Made by a program: the position numbers and the translations under genes. Of a stretch of DNA of 64,000 bases, positions 24,501 through 38,782 are shown piece by piece. How positions within the stretch are numbered: position 1 is the first letter of the stretch; every line of letters starts with the position of its first letter. The DNA lies in contig WACJ01000527.1 in assembly GCA_008973525.1 (NCBI GenBank), positions 248,001 through 312,000 on the forward strand, read 5' to 3'. Below the pieces are notes generated by a model. It was not told where the DNA came from and made no database searches. It saw nothing but the letters and a program-made list of their open reading frames with translations. The DNA is from Stenopsyche tienmushanensis (taxonomy: Eukaryota > Arthropoda > Insecta > Trichoptera > Stenopsychidae).

Positions 24501-24822
24501 AGTTTCAATGACGTAGAATATGCGTCATGGCCTCAGTAGTAGACAATTTTGTTCCATCAAAAGAAAAGATATAAATATTTTTACGGAATTATTTCCAAGG
24601 ACGTTTCCTATTTATATACATTATTTTTATGCCGAAAAATCCGCGAAAAACTTTTGAGCAATTCCTCATAATAACAATGACACATTTCGTCTGGGAAATG
24701 CTTAAATTCACATCGAGTTCTCTTATATTTTATAATACAATACTCGACGAATCGCATTGCCGATGAAAAACGCTATAAATTTCGAAATTTTTATTGCATA
24801 TTTTTTACATTATTTAAATATA
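18570..24822. other. AT-rich presumed intron of the PDE4-like gene
   Basis: About 6.2 kb with no recognised exon or transposon. The 119-codon (21664-22023) and 118-codon (22741-23097) minus-strand frames are the longest here. The second has a short hydrophobic N-terminus, but neither shows family motifs, splice context or coding-like composition. Confidence 0.5.
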
Positions 24823-25427
24823 CAGGTTGTTCTGCATATAGGGCTTATGTGCTAAGTTCGAAATATAATTTTTTCAACATTTTGAAAAAAAAACCCCAAA
24901 TTTTCATCTTTGAATTGGCGTAACTTTTTGATCTGTGGCAACTATTTTATAGCGCGAAATAACTGTTTTTGTATTTTATAATGTATTTTTCATCTAAATA
25001 AATTATTATTTGATGCAATTAGCTTAAAGAAAATTAGTTCTGAGCTTCCAAAGTCACAAAAAATGCGCAAACGAATGAGAAATGTCAACGTCTAAATTAT
25101 CTAATCGGAAAACTAACAACAATTTTGAACTTGGTTTAATTTTAAAAAGTTTTCTAGTTTATACTCTTTCCGACGATTTGCTACATGTCATACAAATCAT
25201 TTAATAAATCGTTAAACTTGAAGAGATTCCAGTTTTCCACGATCATAGTTAGGAAAATACTTTTTGTGTTTAAGATGTTTTTATTCAATTTATATTCAAA
25301 ATTTGTTAATTTTTTTAGTATAGAAAGTAGAAAAGTATAGAAAAACACATAGGATTTATTTGTGAAACGTAGCAAATAATACCCCTAATCCCCAAAAAAA
25401 TATTGTCACTCTATATGCAAAACACTG
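24823..25427 (-). mobile_element. Tc1/mariner deletion derivative, second family member
   Basis: TA at 24821-24822 precedes CAGGTTGTTCTGCATATAGG. The right end, read in reverse, is CAGTGTTTTGCATATAGAG followed by TGACAAT and a T-rich tract, ending at 25427. These imperfect inverted repeats match the ends of the 4502-4934 element, and the minus-strand interior shares the AAAATACAAAAACAGTTATT block with 15655. At about 605 bp it is longer than its relative but has no intact transposase. The 64-codon minus-strand frame inside is not a recognisable domain. Confidence 0.65.
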
Positions 25428-25573
25428 ATTGCTAAATACCACCCCAAAATATATATATTTATTGAAAAACCTTTGGGAATTTTCATCATCGCCAGAACTC
25501 AGGAGTGATTTTCAATTTTGCCTTTAAAAATTCTGTAATAAGCAATTGCCTCCTTTTAGCGTATTTCATGATA

Positions 25574-25872
25574 AGGGATCAAAATATTTTGTAATTCCCA
25601 CTTGAACTTCTTCCCACTTTCTGATAATCCTAGCTGATCCAAGATATTCATTCATTATTCTTCATTCAATATATGATCTTTCAATATCTTGAATATCAAA
25701 ATAATTAAATCCTTCTCCACGTTCAACCACGATAATTGTTAATTGTCCTTTGATATTCATCTTCTATTGGCGGTGTAACATTTTCTCCAGGCACTACTTC
25801 TGGCCAACAAACATTTAAAGTGGACTGTTTTATTTCTTTGACGAATGCAAAAACCATATCGGCATAATTTTG
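25574..25872 (-). pseudogene. Tigger/pogo-like transposase C-terminal remnant
   Basis: Reading leftwards from 25872, one continuous frame gives QNYADMVFAFVKEIKQS, then LNVCWPEVVPGENVTPPIED and EYQRTINNYRG. It then breaks and resumes in other frames with GEGF and DIQDIE. The pattern (helix, LNACW, WP, PPIEDE, then G.GF.D...DIEELI) matches the segment after the DDE domain of Tigger/jerky-type transposases of the pogo group. Several stops and frameshifts break it. The DDE catalytic residues are not recognisable to the right of 25872, so only the C-terminal part remains. It starts about 150 bp beyond the Tc1/mariner derivative but belongs to a different family. Confidence 0.5.
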
Positions 25873-28800
25873 CTATGTTAAAACTGTGTTAACGAGGCCA
25901 AGATATATATTATTTTCACTGATGCTTAAAATCTGACTCGAACCGATTTATAATCAATTCCATTTCCAAAAATTCGACGAACTTGATTGTTATGTTGGTT
26001 AAAAGTTGATGTTAGTAACAAACAATATGTTAAACTTTCATATTGAAATTAAGTTTAATTCCATCGATCTGATCTCATTACACTGTCCACAATATGCTAT
26101 TTTTTATTGAATACTTTAACCCAGAATACTTATAAATATGAAAGCCACCGCTATATTGTACAATATTATTGGCATATTCAATCATTCGACATATTTTTAA
26201 GCACCATTTATAACATATTTATTATCGTCGAAACCCACTACCAGAATTTTTCGCCTTTTATGATCACTTGCAGCTTTAAATAGCTAATAGATTTATTCGT
26301 CAATCAAACATGAATATCCCGTTGTTATCAGCAGTTTGACAGCTGTAATGCGATGAAATTAATATAATTTGATTGGATAGTTTTCGTGCTCATGTGTCTG
26401 AAAACTGTTTTTGTTTTAATGAAACAAGGAAATTTCACGAATGAATGAACACTATCGCCAATCCATCATAATATCTCTCTTTCATCGAATCCAATTTTAT
26501 CGTCGGGCTTGCGAATTTCAGCTTAAATGATTCGACTATCCCATGCCAACGATAGTATGAATATTTTTGCGATTAGCCCGGGATTAATAGGTCGTATTTA
26601 TCTACAATTTCTGGAATGATTGCAATTGAGTTTATTTCATAGGAACGTTTTTGCAGGGCGCACATGTTGCGAATGTATTTGTTATGGAGTTATATTGGAA
26701 ACATTCCGCTCCAGTGGTATAACGAATCTTTTTATGAAACATGTCCATTGTTTGTCCAGCATTGCTTTTTAAAAGAATTTTACTGCGATATTTCATTCGG
26801 TGTTTGAGCATTGCAATTCTTTGGCTCACTAGTTTTCCAATATAAGAATATGATGCTGTCGATGCGTTGAATTGCATCGACATTGAGAATTATTGGATGA
26901 AATGGAAGTGGTAGAAATAAGAAAAAGCTTTCAATCCTTGTGCTAAATTTTTCTTTGGATGAGATCCGCGTTGCTATCCATTTCAATTCCATGTGTTATT
27001 TTAAGCACTATTTGGGATAATCAGGTCGATAGGTATTTACTCTTATTAACAATGTCCTCGGCAGGCTCATTTAGATTAGTCCCTTTAAAAGCTATTGATT
27101 AATGTCAGTTGACTGTCGGATTTATTGGTGATGGATTGGCTCTTAAGGGCTTATCTTTTTCATCTATTTATGTATGTTGTAAATTAAGAATAATGTACCC
27201 AGTGATTCACCTGTATTTGATTAAATATAAGTGAGGCTTTACAAAATGTCAAGCTTTTTGACCCATTTATTTAGATTAGACTTCATCGTTCAATTTCTTT
27301 GCACCGACAGAACTGTATAACATAAAGTCAATATAAATATTTCATACAATCATTGAAAAACTTAATATAATTCAAATACTGTATGTAAAGTAAATGCAGA
27401 TTTAGGTTATATTTTAGGTAATCTAGTATTTTTATACATTGAAAAATCATTCAGTATAGATCAAGAGTATAACAGTCAATTGGCATTAAATATCTTGCCA
27501 ATTATTTCTTATACAAAAATACACTTGAAATCGCACATCATTATGAGTCGATGAATTTGGGTTAATGATTTATATAATCGTATATATATCCTTCTCTGTC
27601 TCTGTCTGAGCTCGACGGACAAGATTGCCATTTCTGAATCACTGAAATTCGCTCGCAAATACGCGATCATCCTACCATATAGGTTAAGCTTTTTGTATAT
27701 TGTGTCGAGAGACATGTTGTCAATAATATATTCACTTAATCTCGATTGACGCCATTTTTGGCTATTATGTATGAAAATTTTATCATAAAATATTTATTTC
27801 TAGAGGAATTCAACTGCTCTTTTTTTATCTTCAATGTAATATAATATGCATTTTTATGGCGAGTCTCTTGGTATTCAAATAAGGCGCTTGCGTCACGTAT
27901 GCTTCCGCAAATCTCTCACTGAAAAGGCTAACGAACGCGCAAAAACACAAGAAAACGGAAAGCACAAATTGAAATATGGCAGAGACTATACAATTCAGAA
28001 GATGTACTTATACGAACGCGGAAGCTCTATTTAATAATCCGTTTCATAGAAACATAAAAACGGAGTACAAGCTCCCGAGGAACAATTATATTAGGGCGCT
28101 CCGAAAGTGTTGAGAGTAAGAATGAAATAATTTTCAGGATTATGCCATTTATCCCCATGATGGTTGAGTTTAATTAAATTGCGTCAAACGCTTTCGCAAT
28201 ATCAAGACATTACTGAAATATTCAACACATTCTTCGGAATTGCTTCAGGAATACTTTGTAATTTGATTACGGCAACTCAATTTGCGCCGAGAATTCGTAA
28301 TTAAGTTGCCCACGTGGACCAACTGTAAATTTCGCTCGTAAAAATACAGATCGGAATCGCACTCTTTCTGCGGGGCTAGTTTTCGACCCTCGAGAATCTT
28401 TGCTCGAAATTTAATTAGTTGAATAATTCAGCCGTGATACGGTACGTTTGCTTCGGTGAAAAGAAATGGAGTTTATCGAACGTTCGAATCTTGACGAAAG
28501 TTATTTGGCGTACTTCGGAAACCCTCGATGGTACTCGAACTTCCCCTACGAAAGCGTTCACAATCAGTTTTCTTAGTATGGATCTCGAAAACTTCAATCA
28601 TGTTAATAGCATTTCGCCGACTGACAGATAAGTAACGTGTATGCTCGACTTGCTCAGACTTCCACTTTCGACTTGTTCCATTATTTAAGACGTGTAGATT
28701 TATTTTCATCCCTTATTTACTCCCTGGTATTTCCTACTCCTCTCGCATTCGAAAGATAAATCTCGAAAGCCGCAAAAACATCTTACTTCCAAACCTGAGG

Positions 28801-31100
28801 TTTTGAATTAAGAAGAAACAAAAATACACATCCGAAAGCACACTAACCCACCTCTGATGTATGGACGATCTAACAACTTTAACAGATGTAATAAAACATC
28901 AATCCAAACAAACACCAAATAAAAACGATCATACTGAACTCTGCGGATTACCAATATGTGATATGTAACCATCATTCAATATAAGAATCATTATTAACTC
29001 ATAATGTCTTTTTTATGAGACAATAAAGTTTAAATTGCCCCCAAAAACTTGGTATCTTGCGAATAAAAGCTATCATGTTTGAAAACACAAGATCGCTTTT
29101 GAACAGATCATACGATAAAAGCGGGAACAAGATAAAAGTAATAATATTTCCAACGTGTAATCAAAAGCCTAATGTAATTTTTACACTGTCTTATTTGATA
29201 TTGAACTTGCTCTTGAAATGTTGACCATGGAAAATTAATTTTGTTTGACAAGGATCTGATTACACTCATTACATCAGCATACTATCTTCGCATTCAAGAA
29301 ATGTTCTTGAGGCTTCTCTTCATTTTCTTTAGAGAATTTACGCTTTATAAGTCGGAAAAAAAGCAGAAACTCATAGTTAGGCGAATCAAAATTATCATTT
29401 TTTAATATAAAAACACTTGCCTTGTTTATTTTGCAATAATTCAAAAGCGTTTTTATAAGACTTACGAACCAAAATACAAGCTTATCCATCACTTCGGTAA
29501 TAAAATCGATCGCTTCCATCCATCTTGACGTGAATACTTATTCAATTGCTTCATCGCCCATAAGCAAAACAGCTGTCAAAATCCTCACCTTTCTGAAGAT
29601 TTGACACTTTGACAAAAAAAATGTTGATACTTGTCACAATGAAGGAGCGTTCATGACGATCACATTTTCCGGATTTTCCACCGTTGTTTTTCTACGTTAC
29701 CCACACGTCATTTCCTCGTGTCGTTGTTAGTACAACACGTGATTATGGATCGTTTCCTCAGCTGATATTTTGACAGCTCAAAATTTAACCTCGCAATAGT
29801 AATGACATGCTGAAAATGAACATGCGAAACATATATAAATATTTTCATACGCGTGATTAGCCGCGTCAAACGGTGTATTTGTTGTGCCCGTTAATTTTTA
29901 TTTTTTTCGGATTCGTGTTATATCGTGAAATGGCGTGCAAATATAAGCCTTGAAATTCCACAGGGTACTTCATAGTAAATATGCGTACAACTGGGATAAA
30001 ACGAGATGTGATCTCACACTTTCCAGCGAGAGATGATGACGTTAAATTGGCAATGTGCAAGCTCGTTCAGAATTAAACGAGATAAATCTGCCATGATTGC
30101 ATTTCACATGTGTTACAGTGTTGTTTTGGCGATTTATTACAAAATATTTTGGAACTAGTTTAGCTACAGTGGCCTAGAAAGAACGGCTTGATAATGCGAG
30201 GGAAAACTATTCGAATGTGAGACCACTTGCTGTTATTTTGATCCTTTGACTATGAATGATTTGATATGATGTTTTATCAGACTTACAAATTGTACCCTAA
30301 CAAATCATCTTCTATTTAGGGTACAGAATAAGAATACCAAACGATATAAACAATTTAAAACTCAATGGAGAATATTGATATTAAACATAAAACGTAAGAC
30401 TTTTTTTATGCGATTTTGAAGTTATGCGGTTTTTTTAAAGCAATTTTTTCTCGTAAAGAGTACGTATCGAAATATTTTGAATAAAATAGAAAATAAATTC
30501 ACTAATGGATGTCTGGCATTAGAGATGCCAGATGTCAAACATCCTTAAATTTTTACCAATGATGCAAGACGTCCTTTAAGTGGTACCAAAAATGTTGTTT
30601 TTGAAATTGCCATATTGTTTTCCCTGTTTTTTCATTAACTTTTTTTGTGCGATTTTCTGCGGAGCAATTCTACCGTACAAAAAAAGTTTTATTGGACGTC
30701 TTCAAATTAGTTGTATTTTTAAATTATATTGCATATAACTCTGATAAATAAGAGAAATATACTAATAAACTCGGTTATAACGAGCACAAAATAATAGTTT
30801 TTGATTGCTTATAATAACCGATATTTATTATAATAACCAATAGCTGATAGTTTTTATCCGAGCGTCCCTTAAATCATATTAAGGGGAATGTTTGCCATAT
30901 CAATGATTTTTTTTTCTCACCGTAAAATTATTTCTTTTACACATTAAAGATAAGGTTTCAATGTAATATAGAAATTTTTTAAAATATATTTTTTATAAAA
31001 TCTTGCTGGAATGGCTGTTTGGATTTACTGCAGTTAAAATCTATTAGGCACGATATCTCTACTTTGGACCATCTGAATTAGGAATTGATACAAACTATTT
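25873..31100. other. AT-rich presumed intronic sequence
   Basis: No exon was recognised. It contains a block at 30401-30437 (TATGCGATTTTGAAGTTATG flanked by T runs) that recurs inverted at 58591-58712, and a small hairpin TCTGGCAT-TAGAG-ATGCCAGA near 30515. The open frames on both strands at 26632-26992 and 28415-28709 lack motifs. Confidence 0.5.
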
Positions 31101-31234
31101 CATAGGATATGTCCCCAGGCAAATAAATCCAGTGGTGTCAGGTCTGGATACCGTACGGGCTACGAAACAGGGCATGTCCCCAGACAAAAAATCCACTGGT
31201 ATCAGGTCTGAAGACCGCGTGAGCCAGGGAATAT
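31101..31234 (-). pseudogene. Tc1/mariner-type transposase fragment with 65-bp tandem duplication
   Basis: On the minus strand two adjacent units (period 65 bp, anchored by GTCCCCAG at 31111 and 31176) each encode a diverged WLTRS.DL.P.DF motif. The first unit reads WLTRSSDLIPVDF. This is the same duplicated block as 4629-4757 on the + strand. No element ends were found nearby, so this is an internal fragment. Confidence 0.65.
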
Positions 31235-32800
31235 GGCTTTATATAATTTGCTTCGTGAGCTTAACAGAAAAACGCTATATTTAGGAAAACGTTAGACAGA
31301 TTTTATACTCTGTTATTTGTTAATACTAAGAAGAGTACTATAAAGACTTTGACGTCATAAATCTATTCACACATTTAGTTAAAAATAAGCTTGACAATTT
31401 TGTGTGTTATATTAATAGAAGACAAAGATTTGGTTTTAACAGCAGCCTCTTATGTCACACGATATCGAATGCTTACTCAATGTCAATTTAATTGATGAAA
31501 ATGTATTCCAATGAATTAAAAATGTATTTTTAAACGAGCGTTGGTTTATAAATTAAAATACAATAGTATTCAAAGTTGAATGCTTGAATATATAGTAGAT
31601 ATTTTCGTGGACTATGATACGGGACTTTTAAGCTCAAACTTGAATGGATCTCTGAAAATCAATTGCCAATCAACTTCGTCTGACGAAAAGCCATTTCCCA
31701 TGAGCATTTTCTAGGAAACGAGCTCGAAATGAAGTATGCAAATTTCTCTATCATCCGTGAAATAGTTTTGATGCTTGATGGATGTCAGCTAGATGAGGGG
31801 TAAAAAAGGATTCTCGAGCAAAGTGTGTGCGTAAATATGAAAACAAAGACCCACTCAAATGCTCGAATAAACAATTCCGCCGACTTCATAAGCATCGTCT
31901 TTTGTGTCCGAAGAGTGATATGCAAATATTTGTGCGAATGTACATTCAGCCACTTGGCGGGGAGAAGTTTCGCCAATAAAATGAGTTCTTCAATCTGCGG
32001 TGGAGATATTCACGCTCGGGAGTCCCGAATGGCGGCCCGCTCCTTTTGGGAGCAAAAATGACTACTTAGGATGATGAGTTTTTTTTCCTCCCGAAGCTGA
32101 TGTTTCGTCATTTCGTTTATGTAATTTCGCTGCGAAAACCATAGCGCGTTATGGAAACGCGTCGAGCTTTTTGGTGAGCTTAAAATTTCGGTGGTGATTT
32201 ATGTCTGTCATCGTGAAAAGCTAATCCAGCCATGGAGTACATAGTTCATAAATCAGGCGCATTTTTATGAAAGGAAATATTTAATTAAAGCTTTTCCCCA
32301 AAAAGACCATATATCTTTGACGGGTCGACGTTCATTTAAATAAATGGTCAATCATATCAAAAATTATTGCTTGGTGGATATTCATATTTAATATTTTCAG
32401 CGCGCGACGCATCTATTGATGCGGGCATACAATTGTTGTACAAGTACATGATGTTAGCACCTCTCTTAAATAAGCATAATTTTATATTTATTTATAAGCA
32501 GGTCAAAACAGAGATGATTTTGAGATAAACATTGATACAACTGAAAATTATTATCATTAATCTGCCCCATTTAAGTCCTTCAAATTATATATAGTACCAA
32601 TCAAAACTGTTCAAATGTTTGCCAAACATTTCTTTTATTTGAAATCAGCTCAAAGTTGCTCGAAGTCAAGTTTAACTCGACAGTTTGTCGTGTGTGGTTT
32701 AATTTTTTCGAAGCAAAAATGTCAAAAAAAGACCGAAAAGTACAAAAGTTCGAGGAATTAAAAAAAAAGACATTATCATAGGAATCCGACTGAAGTCAAA
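31235..32800. other. AT-rich presumed intronic sequence
   Basis: No gene was recognised. Overlapping open frames on opposite strands at 31785-32061 have no motif. The sequence 32590-32760 just upstream of the Mutator-like remnant may belong to that element, but no end was seen. Confidence 0.45.
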
Positions 32801-33283
32801 AGCTGGTGCAAATGGCAGAAAACCATTGCTTTAAAAAATATCCAAAGCTTGAAGATCTGACTCCATTTCTGGGCCAAGAGATACAATCAGCATCTCTTAC
32901 CAATTTATAAAGATTTATCCAGGGATGAATTACTTCAAAGATGCTTGAATGGCCATACCCAAAATGCTAATGAATGTTTTAACTCGACGGTTTGGCGACT
33001 GACTCCAAAGCACCTGCATTCTGGTGTAAAAATCATTGAAATATTAACATACATTGCTGCTGGGATATTTAATAACGACTACAGCTTCATTTTGAAGATG
33101 ATAAATACATTCAAAATAATTATTGGCACCTATTGTAAAATCTTTGCTGAAAATACCGATGAAGTGCCGGTAGCCAAGTAGAACCATAAAAGTCTTTCTG
33201 AGACAAAAGCAGCTCGTATAGCCCGAAAACGACAGTTTAAGAAAGCTGAAGATCTATTTTATGCACTTGGAATCATTGGTTGA
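32801..33283 (+). pseudogene. Mutator-like transposase remnant, copy 1
   Basis: Fragments in successive frames read SWCKWQKT, PIYKDLSRDELLQRCLNGHT, QNANECFNSTVWRLTPKH, then IAAGIFNNDY and, after a stop, RKRQFKKAEDLFYALGIIG before the terminal stop at 33281-33283. This order (SWC.WQ, P.Y..LS...LL.RC..G.TQN.NE..N...W...PK, FN.G, basic tail, Y(G/A).GI) matches a widespread arthropod transposase family that I believe belongs to the Mutator-like domain group (Phantom/MULE type). The main open piece starts with Met at 32945. At least two stops or frameshifts make it a pseudogene. The copy at 60853-61243 covers the same C-terminal region. Confidence 0.6.
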
Positions 33284-36200
33284 TCGGTAAGTCACTAAAA
33301 TTGATAATTTTAACGCATTGAAACTTTAAACGATATTATCTCCAAACTGCATTTTCAAAATGTTCGCCAGTTGTAGCTTAAAAATTTGTTGATCGATCTG
33401 ACTGAAATTTTAAGCTATTTCCCACTGTAATTAATCTAGTCAATTAAGATAAATTTTTAAGGTTTTCGCGTAAATAAATGATATTTTTGGGGTAAAAATT
33501 ATCAAGAAAATTGTAAAAAATATGAAAGTTTAACTAAAAACCCCACTAAATTTTATACGTTTTAAATTTATTATTGCTTAATTGACTGCCTACACATATT
33601 AGAAATCAAAAAATATTTCCTTGTTAAAATGGTTGGCAATCGTCCTATAAAAGGAATTGCTAAAAGTCATCTCAAAAATATGGATACAAGGAGATCATTA
33701 ATAAATTCAACTAAGAATAAAGGCATTTTACAGCATCATTACTCTATTTAAGTGCTAGTCTTTATGCTTTTGTATTGATGAAAGTTTTCGTCGTTCGCTT
33801 GAGTTTTGCTTATCTTGTACAACTTTTCAATAAAGTTTACCACTTTAATTCCTCATTCCATATTTAAAATTTTACAACATGTAGCGTTTATGAATGATCA
33901 TAGTTTGGGTGATTAGAAAGCCATCTTCAAACTAATTGTCTGCGTGCAGCTCATAAGAATATATTTTCAAAAGGACAAATACACACAATAGATTGATAGA
34001 ATATTTCAGCACATGACAATTGATTCCGATGGCGTTTTATAAATCGGGTGGAGTTCAAAAAGAGCGACATGTGAAAATATAAAATAGAGTCTAATAAATT
34101 CACGTCGTACATAAACACAAAAGGTGATTTCTGAGCGACGTGATGCTTTCACAAAAAAAGGATCACGTAGCACGTCATGCCAAATCTGCGTTGCTCAAAC
34201 ATTTCCGCGAATTTCCGCATCAAATTTGCAAAATTTTGATAGCTGAAAGATTTGAGCGAAGGCGTAAAATTATTATTATATTATAAGAAAAGCAACAGGA
34301 GGCATCTTAATACCCTTACAATTTACGCATGTTATCCATCAACAAATAGGGGTAACAGCCCCGGAGTCTCAGCCGTATTGATTCAACGAAGCACTTGATG
34401 TGCACGCAGAAAAATGGCCTCGGGAAGGATCAAACAAGCGGAGGATATAAAAGTTTTATCGGATGGAAATTCAGGATTGTGAAAAACGTTAACGGCAATA
34501 ACAACCTTTAATTCAAACAAATGTTCGAAACTTTAAAGTCGGACGTGATCTGGAAATTTCTCCGCTGGCGGAAATTTCTTCAATAAATCAAGTTTCCAGC
34601 TCGATGTTTTCCAAGCGCGCTTCCATAATAAATAAAACCGTCCTTCCAAAATATTAAAGTATTTATTATTTTCTCGAGGCTTCATCGAAAGTCTTCCGGT
34701 GTTTGAATACACTTTCCGGATCCGCGATCGCTCGCGCCGGATATTGGTGGTCGAATATGTTCGACGAGCAAACTCCTATAGATTTCGCGAAAAATATTAA
34801 AATATGATCCAAAGATCGTCGGCTGCTTGCTCAGTTTAATTAAATTATGATATTTGAATAGAGTCTCCTTTCGGTGACAGCCTTGCAGACAAAATGTACT
34901 AAGGGCCTTATAAATTACAGGAGAGGCAGATCTGATAGAACCTTACTCAGTAATTAAGGAATATTATCCAAGCCTTGAATATTAATTGGGGTAGTATATT
35001 ATTGATTTTTGTCTGAATTTTCATCAAGCTCATGGATGCCATTGTCTGAAAATTTTGGCTCCTTTATCCTAAAATATAATTAGAACATCCCGTATAAAAG
35101 TTTTTGAAGTGAATCAATGAAATTTTTACAGGATTAATACGAAGATGAAAAATCATACCTATTCAGAGCATCTAAGCAAATGTATATATCTAAAGAACAA
35201 TATTATTTGAATTATATATGCCTTCATCTCTCTATTTAAAAAGTACCATAGAATTCCCTTTTCAATTATTTTTTAGGCTTTTTTCATTATAGTTTGTATG
35301 GCGGTTAGCTAATATTGTGAATAATATATTTAAATATATAATGTATGTATAATAGGTCTCTAAGGTCTCGAAGTCTATGTGACATAACCCTTTAAAGCCA
35401 CCACGTAATGGCATATGCAAATAGGGGTCATTCTTTGAGTGGTGCGAAGGTCCCGACAAATTATTTGGATACACATCACCAGAATAAACTCTATACCCTC
35501 TATTTCGGGAACGACCGCCGAAGAAATGATACATGTCCTACGAGTGACGGAATAATTTCCCGCGGGATCTCGGCGACAATATTCCGGAGAGCTTTTTGCT
35601 AGACCTCATTCCTTAAGCTCGGTAATGGCCCCATTCATTTTTCAACCCCAAAAAAAATCAATTCAGACAAAAATCAAAGGATTTTTCAAACGCGCGCCGA
35701 GAGAAGCTCGCCCCCTGAAATCCTGGAAGCTTTTTCGTATGAATGGCATTATTCCCATTGAAAATTAGATCGGACAAAAACTCCACAAAGGTTTAATGTG
35801 TCAATCGCGACGAAATTATATTTTTTCGCTCCGAATATATTACGTCGGCATTGTGATTTTTTTGCTCCTCCGGAATATATCGAGATATCCAACGGGATGA
35901 AATGGATGATCGAATTAATGCAAAAGGCTCCGTCAATCAAATGTTTTACATTTTAAGAGCAAGATACTCATAAATAAATATTGAATTTATCCTCTGTACC
36001 CTTGTAGGGATGCTGAAAATGGAAACGTAGCCTGAATGAAATTTCCTTATGGATATTTTTATTACATCAGGAAGCTTGATTCAATAATATTTACTTTGAC
36101 AAATGTACGTATTGCAATATGTCTTGATGTAAAAATATATATTTTTTTAAAAAAATCATACATTTCTTACAAATTTACATTAAAAAAATCGAATAATTTG

Positions 36201-38782
36201 GTTGATAATACATTTTTACATATGAATAAATTATTAAAACATGAAACACAATCATATGATGAAACCAAAAAATTTGCCTTCAAATTTATTGCTGTCAATG
36301 CAAATCGATAATTGTATGAAATGTGTCAAAATAATGATTTTAAATTAATTGAATGCTCAGAAATGTTTTTGGCGCCTAATTTTATTCATGAAGGGCTCGT
36401 CAACGCCCCGAAAAATAAATAAGCCGTAGTGTGGATTTATGCTAAATAAAAGCCGCCGAGGGAGATCGCATAAAAATAATAGCACATGGAAAATTTGCAT
36501 ATGCAATTAATTAGTAGGGCTGTAAATACTAAGGTAAAAGGTTAGAGGACGACGCGTAAAAAGAGTGATGAATATTTATGAAACCCAATGTGAGGCGATC
36601 CTCATGCCTCGGACGTTAAGTACTATGAATAATCGACTCGATTTGCGATTCAAAAATGCCACATAACAAGATGGTCCTTTGGAATAATTTGTAATCTGAT
36701 ATGCCATAAAATAAATGAAGGCTCGCTTAATATTTTGAGTGTATTTGCTTGGATTTACATCGTTTGATTGTATTTATTTGTAATTTTTTAAGTTGGCTAG
36801 TGAGCTTTTTCGCCCTGAACAAGACTCATATTTGGAGTAAGGCTTTTATTCGGGAATTACTTTTTGTGAGACGTTTGAAGGAAAGGCCACAGAATGTGAT
36901 GGATAAATGGATCGTTAATGCTTTTTTCTTGTAAAATATACATCTCACCCCAGTGGGAGACAGAAACGGATTACGTCCCTTGCGATAGTCCTCCCCATGG
37001 ACTTTATTCGAGTCTGCTCGTCCGTTCCTACAAAGCTCCTTTTATCCCCAACTTAGACCTGGGAATATCTTATTTGAACTTAAACGTGTAGCAACTTTAA
37101 AGGGTAAACTATCAACTGACGGGAATCAGTAGTCCATATTTGATTATCATGTTGGCAAACTTTGAGGACTTGTGTCAAAATATAAAGCAGATTTCGTTGA
37201 AGCTTTGAATTTGAATGAGGCGTGCCTCGAGAACTTATTACATCGATTTTAATCAAAATGAAGTGACATAATAAAAATAATGTATACATCGAAATACTTC
37301 TACGTCGTTATATTTGGAGCTCCTTTTTTATATAAAGAATGATTGATCTTAAAGCTTAATAAGGACTTGACCTTTCCATCTACAAATTGCTTCCATGCAA
37401 TTAAAAGCTCTCATCTTATTCTATCATATTGTAATATTATATTTATAGGATGAATTAAAAGATAAAAATGAATGCTCTAAGAATAACCTTAAACCAAAAA
37501 AAATAAGACGAAAAATTAAGATCTAGAGGGATTCAAGAGCCTGACTAGATACACAACTTGCATTTCAACCAATGCAATCAAATTTCAAGCCATTTTTCTA
37601 ATCTTCGAACGGAATAAGATCCGATGGGATATAATAGAGTATATTGAAGCGGATTGCAACTGCAGCCCGACGATTCAATTTCATCCATTCGAATCGAGCA
37701 GCTGCATTGGATAAACGAAGTTATCGAAGCCGCTTTCGAAAACCCAGAAGCAGGTATTCCAAAGAAGAAATAAAAGCCTTCAATGAAAATTGCCTAGCTA
37801 AGATATATATATATATATATACCCTTAAGCTCCCGTGGAAAATAAAATCCGAATGAAATTTGCACCGCAAGACGAAACGGTCGCTTGATCGCCCTTCTTT
37901 GATTTGCTCCAGCGTAGAAACGACGAATCACCAATAATGGTTCTTTTTTCAAACGGCAAACCTTGCTGAATCCACTCCTTTTCAGTGTTCAGCGCTGATT
38001 TTTCACCTTCGATCTGACGGTATTTTTTAAGTCCCACTCGGAGCCGCTTATGACCTGGATTGCACGAGATCGCTTGAAATTTGCATTAAATCTCATGAAA
38101 GCTCAAATGTGGAGGCATTTTATATTTTTCAACGCGAATCGTATCATCATCGCCCGTATTGGGCCTATTCATCAAGCTATCGGATGAACCGTTCGACAAT
38201 GAATAGAGAAGACGTTGATGAAACACCGTCCTCTTGAGACACAGTCGAGGACTTCTTACGATACTCAATCTTGCAAAGGCACAACCTTTTTATATTTGAT
38301 TTTATCCAGCATGATTATATCCATTTTCGAAATCATCTCAAATTGTATGAAGATCATAAAATCTTAATCCGACGAAGGGTACAAATTTATAGGGATAAAT
38401 ATATTTGCAAGTATGATCATGCATATTAAATGTATACGATTTTATGAGCTTTTATAAGATTTTTCTGTAATTTTAAGTTGTTTTTATCATAACGTTAATT
38501 TGACATAATTCTGACGAAATTTATCTCAGCTTTATTCATGAGTCTTCATCCGCAAAACACAAACTGTTTTTCTATCGTTGTGGACGTTCTTCAGATATGC
38601 CTTATAATTTTTTCGCTTAAAAAATTATCTTTTCTCAAAGGACTTGTTTCACTTTATAATTAACAAATTCTCCAACGAATAACATTAATTTGGGTTTTTT
38701 GACATAGATTTTCGTTTTTTAAATTAAAGATTTTAATGCAAATATTTTTTTAAATAACATATTATTACAAAATATAATTTCC
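33284..38782. other. AT-rich presumed intronic sequence
   Basis: About 5.5 kb with no recognised exon. A short (AT)n microsatellite lies at 37804-37821. Open frames of 60-91 codons here, including 36036-36311 (+) and 35262-35534 (-), have no motif. Confidence 0.5.

Noticed and set aside
37804..37821. (AT)n run as a possible TATA-type promoter or origin
   Set aside because: It is a simple microsatellite with no associated gene signal.
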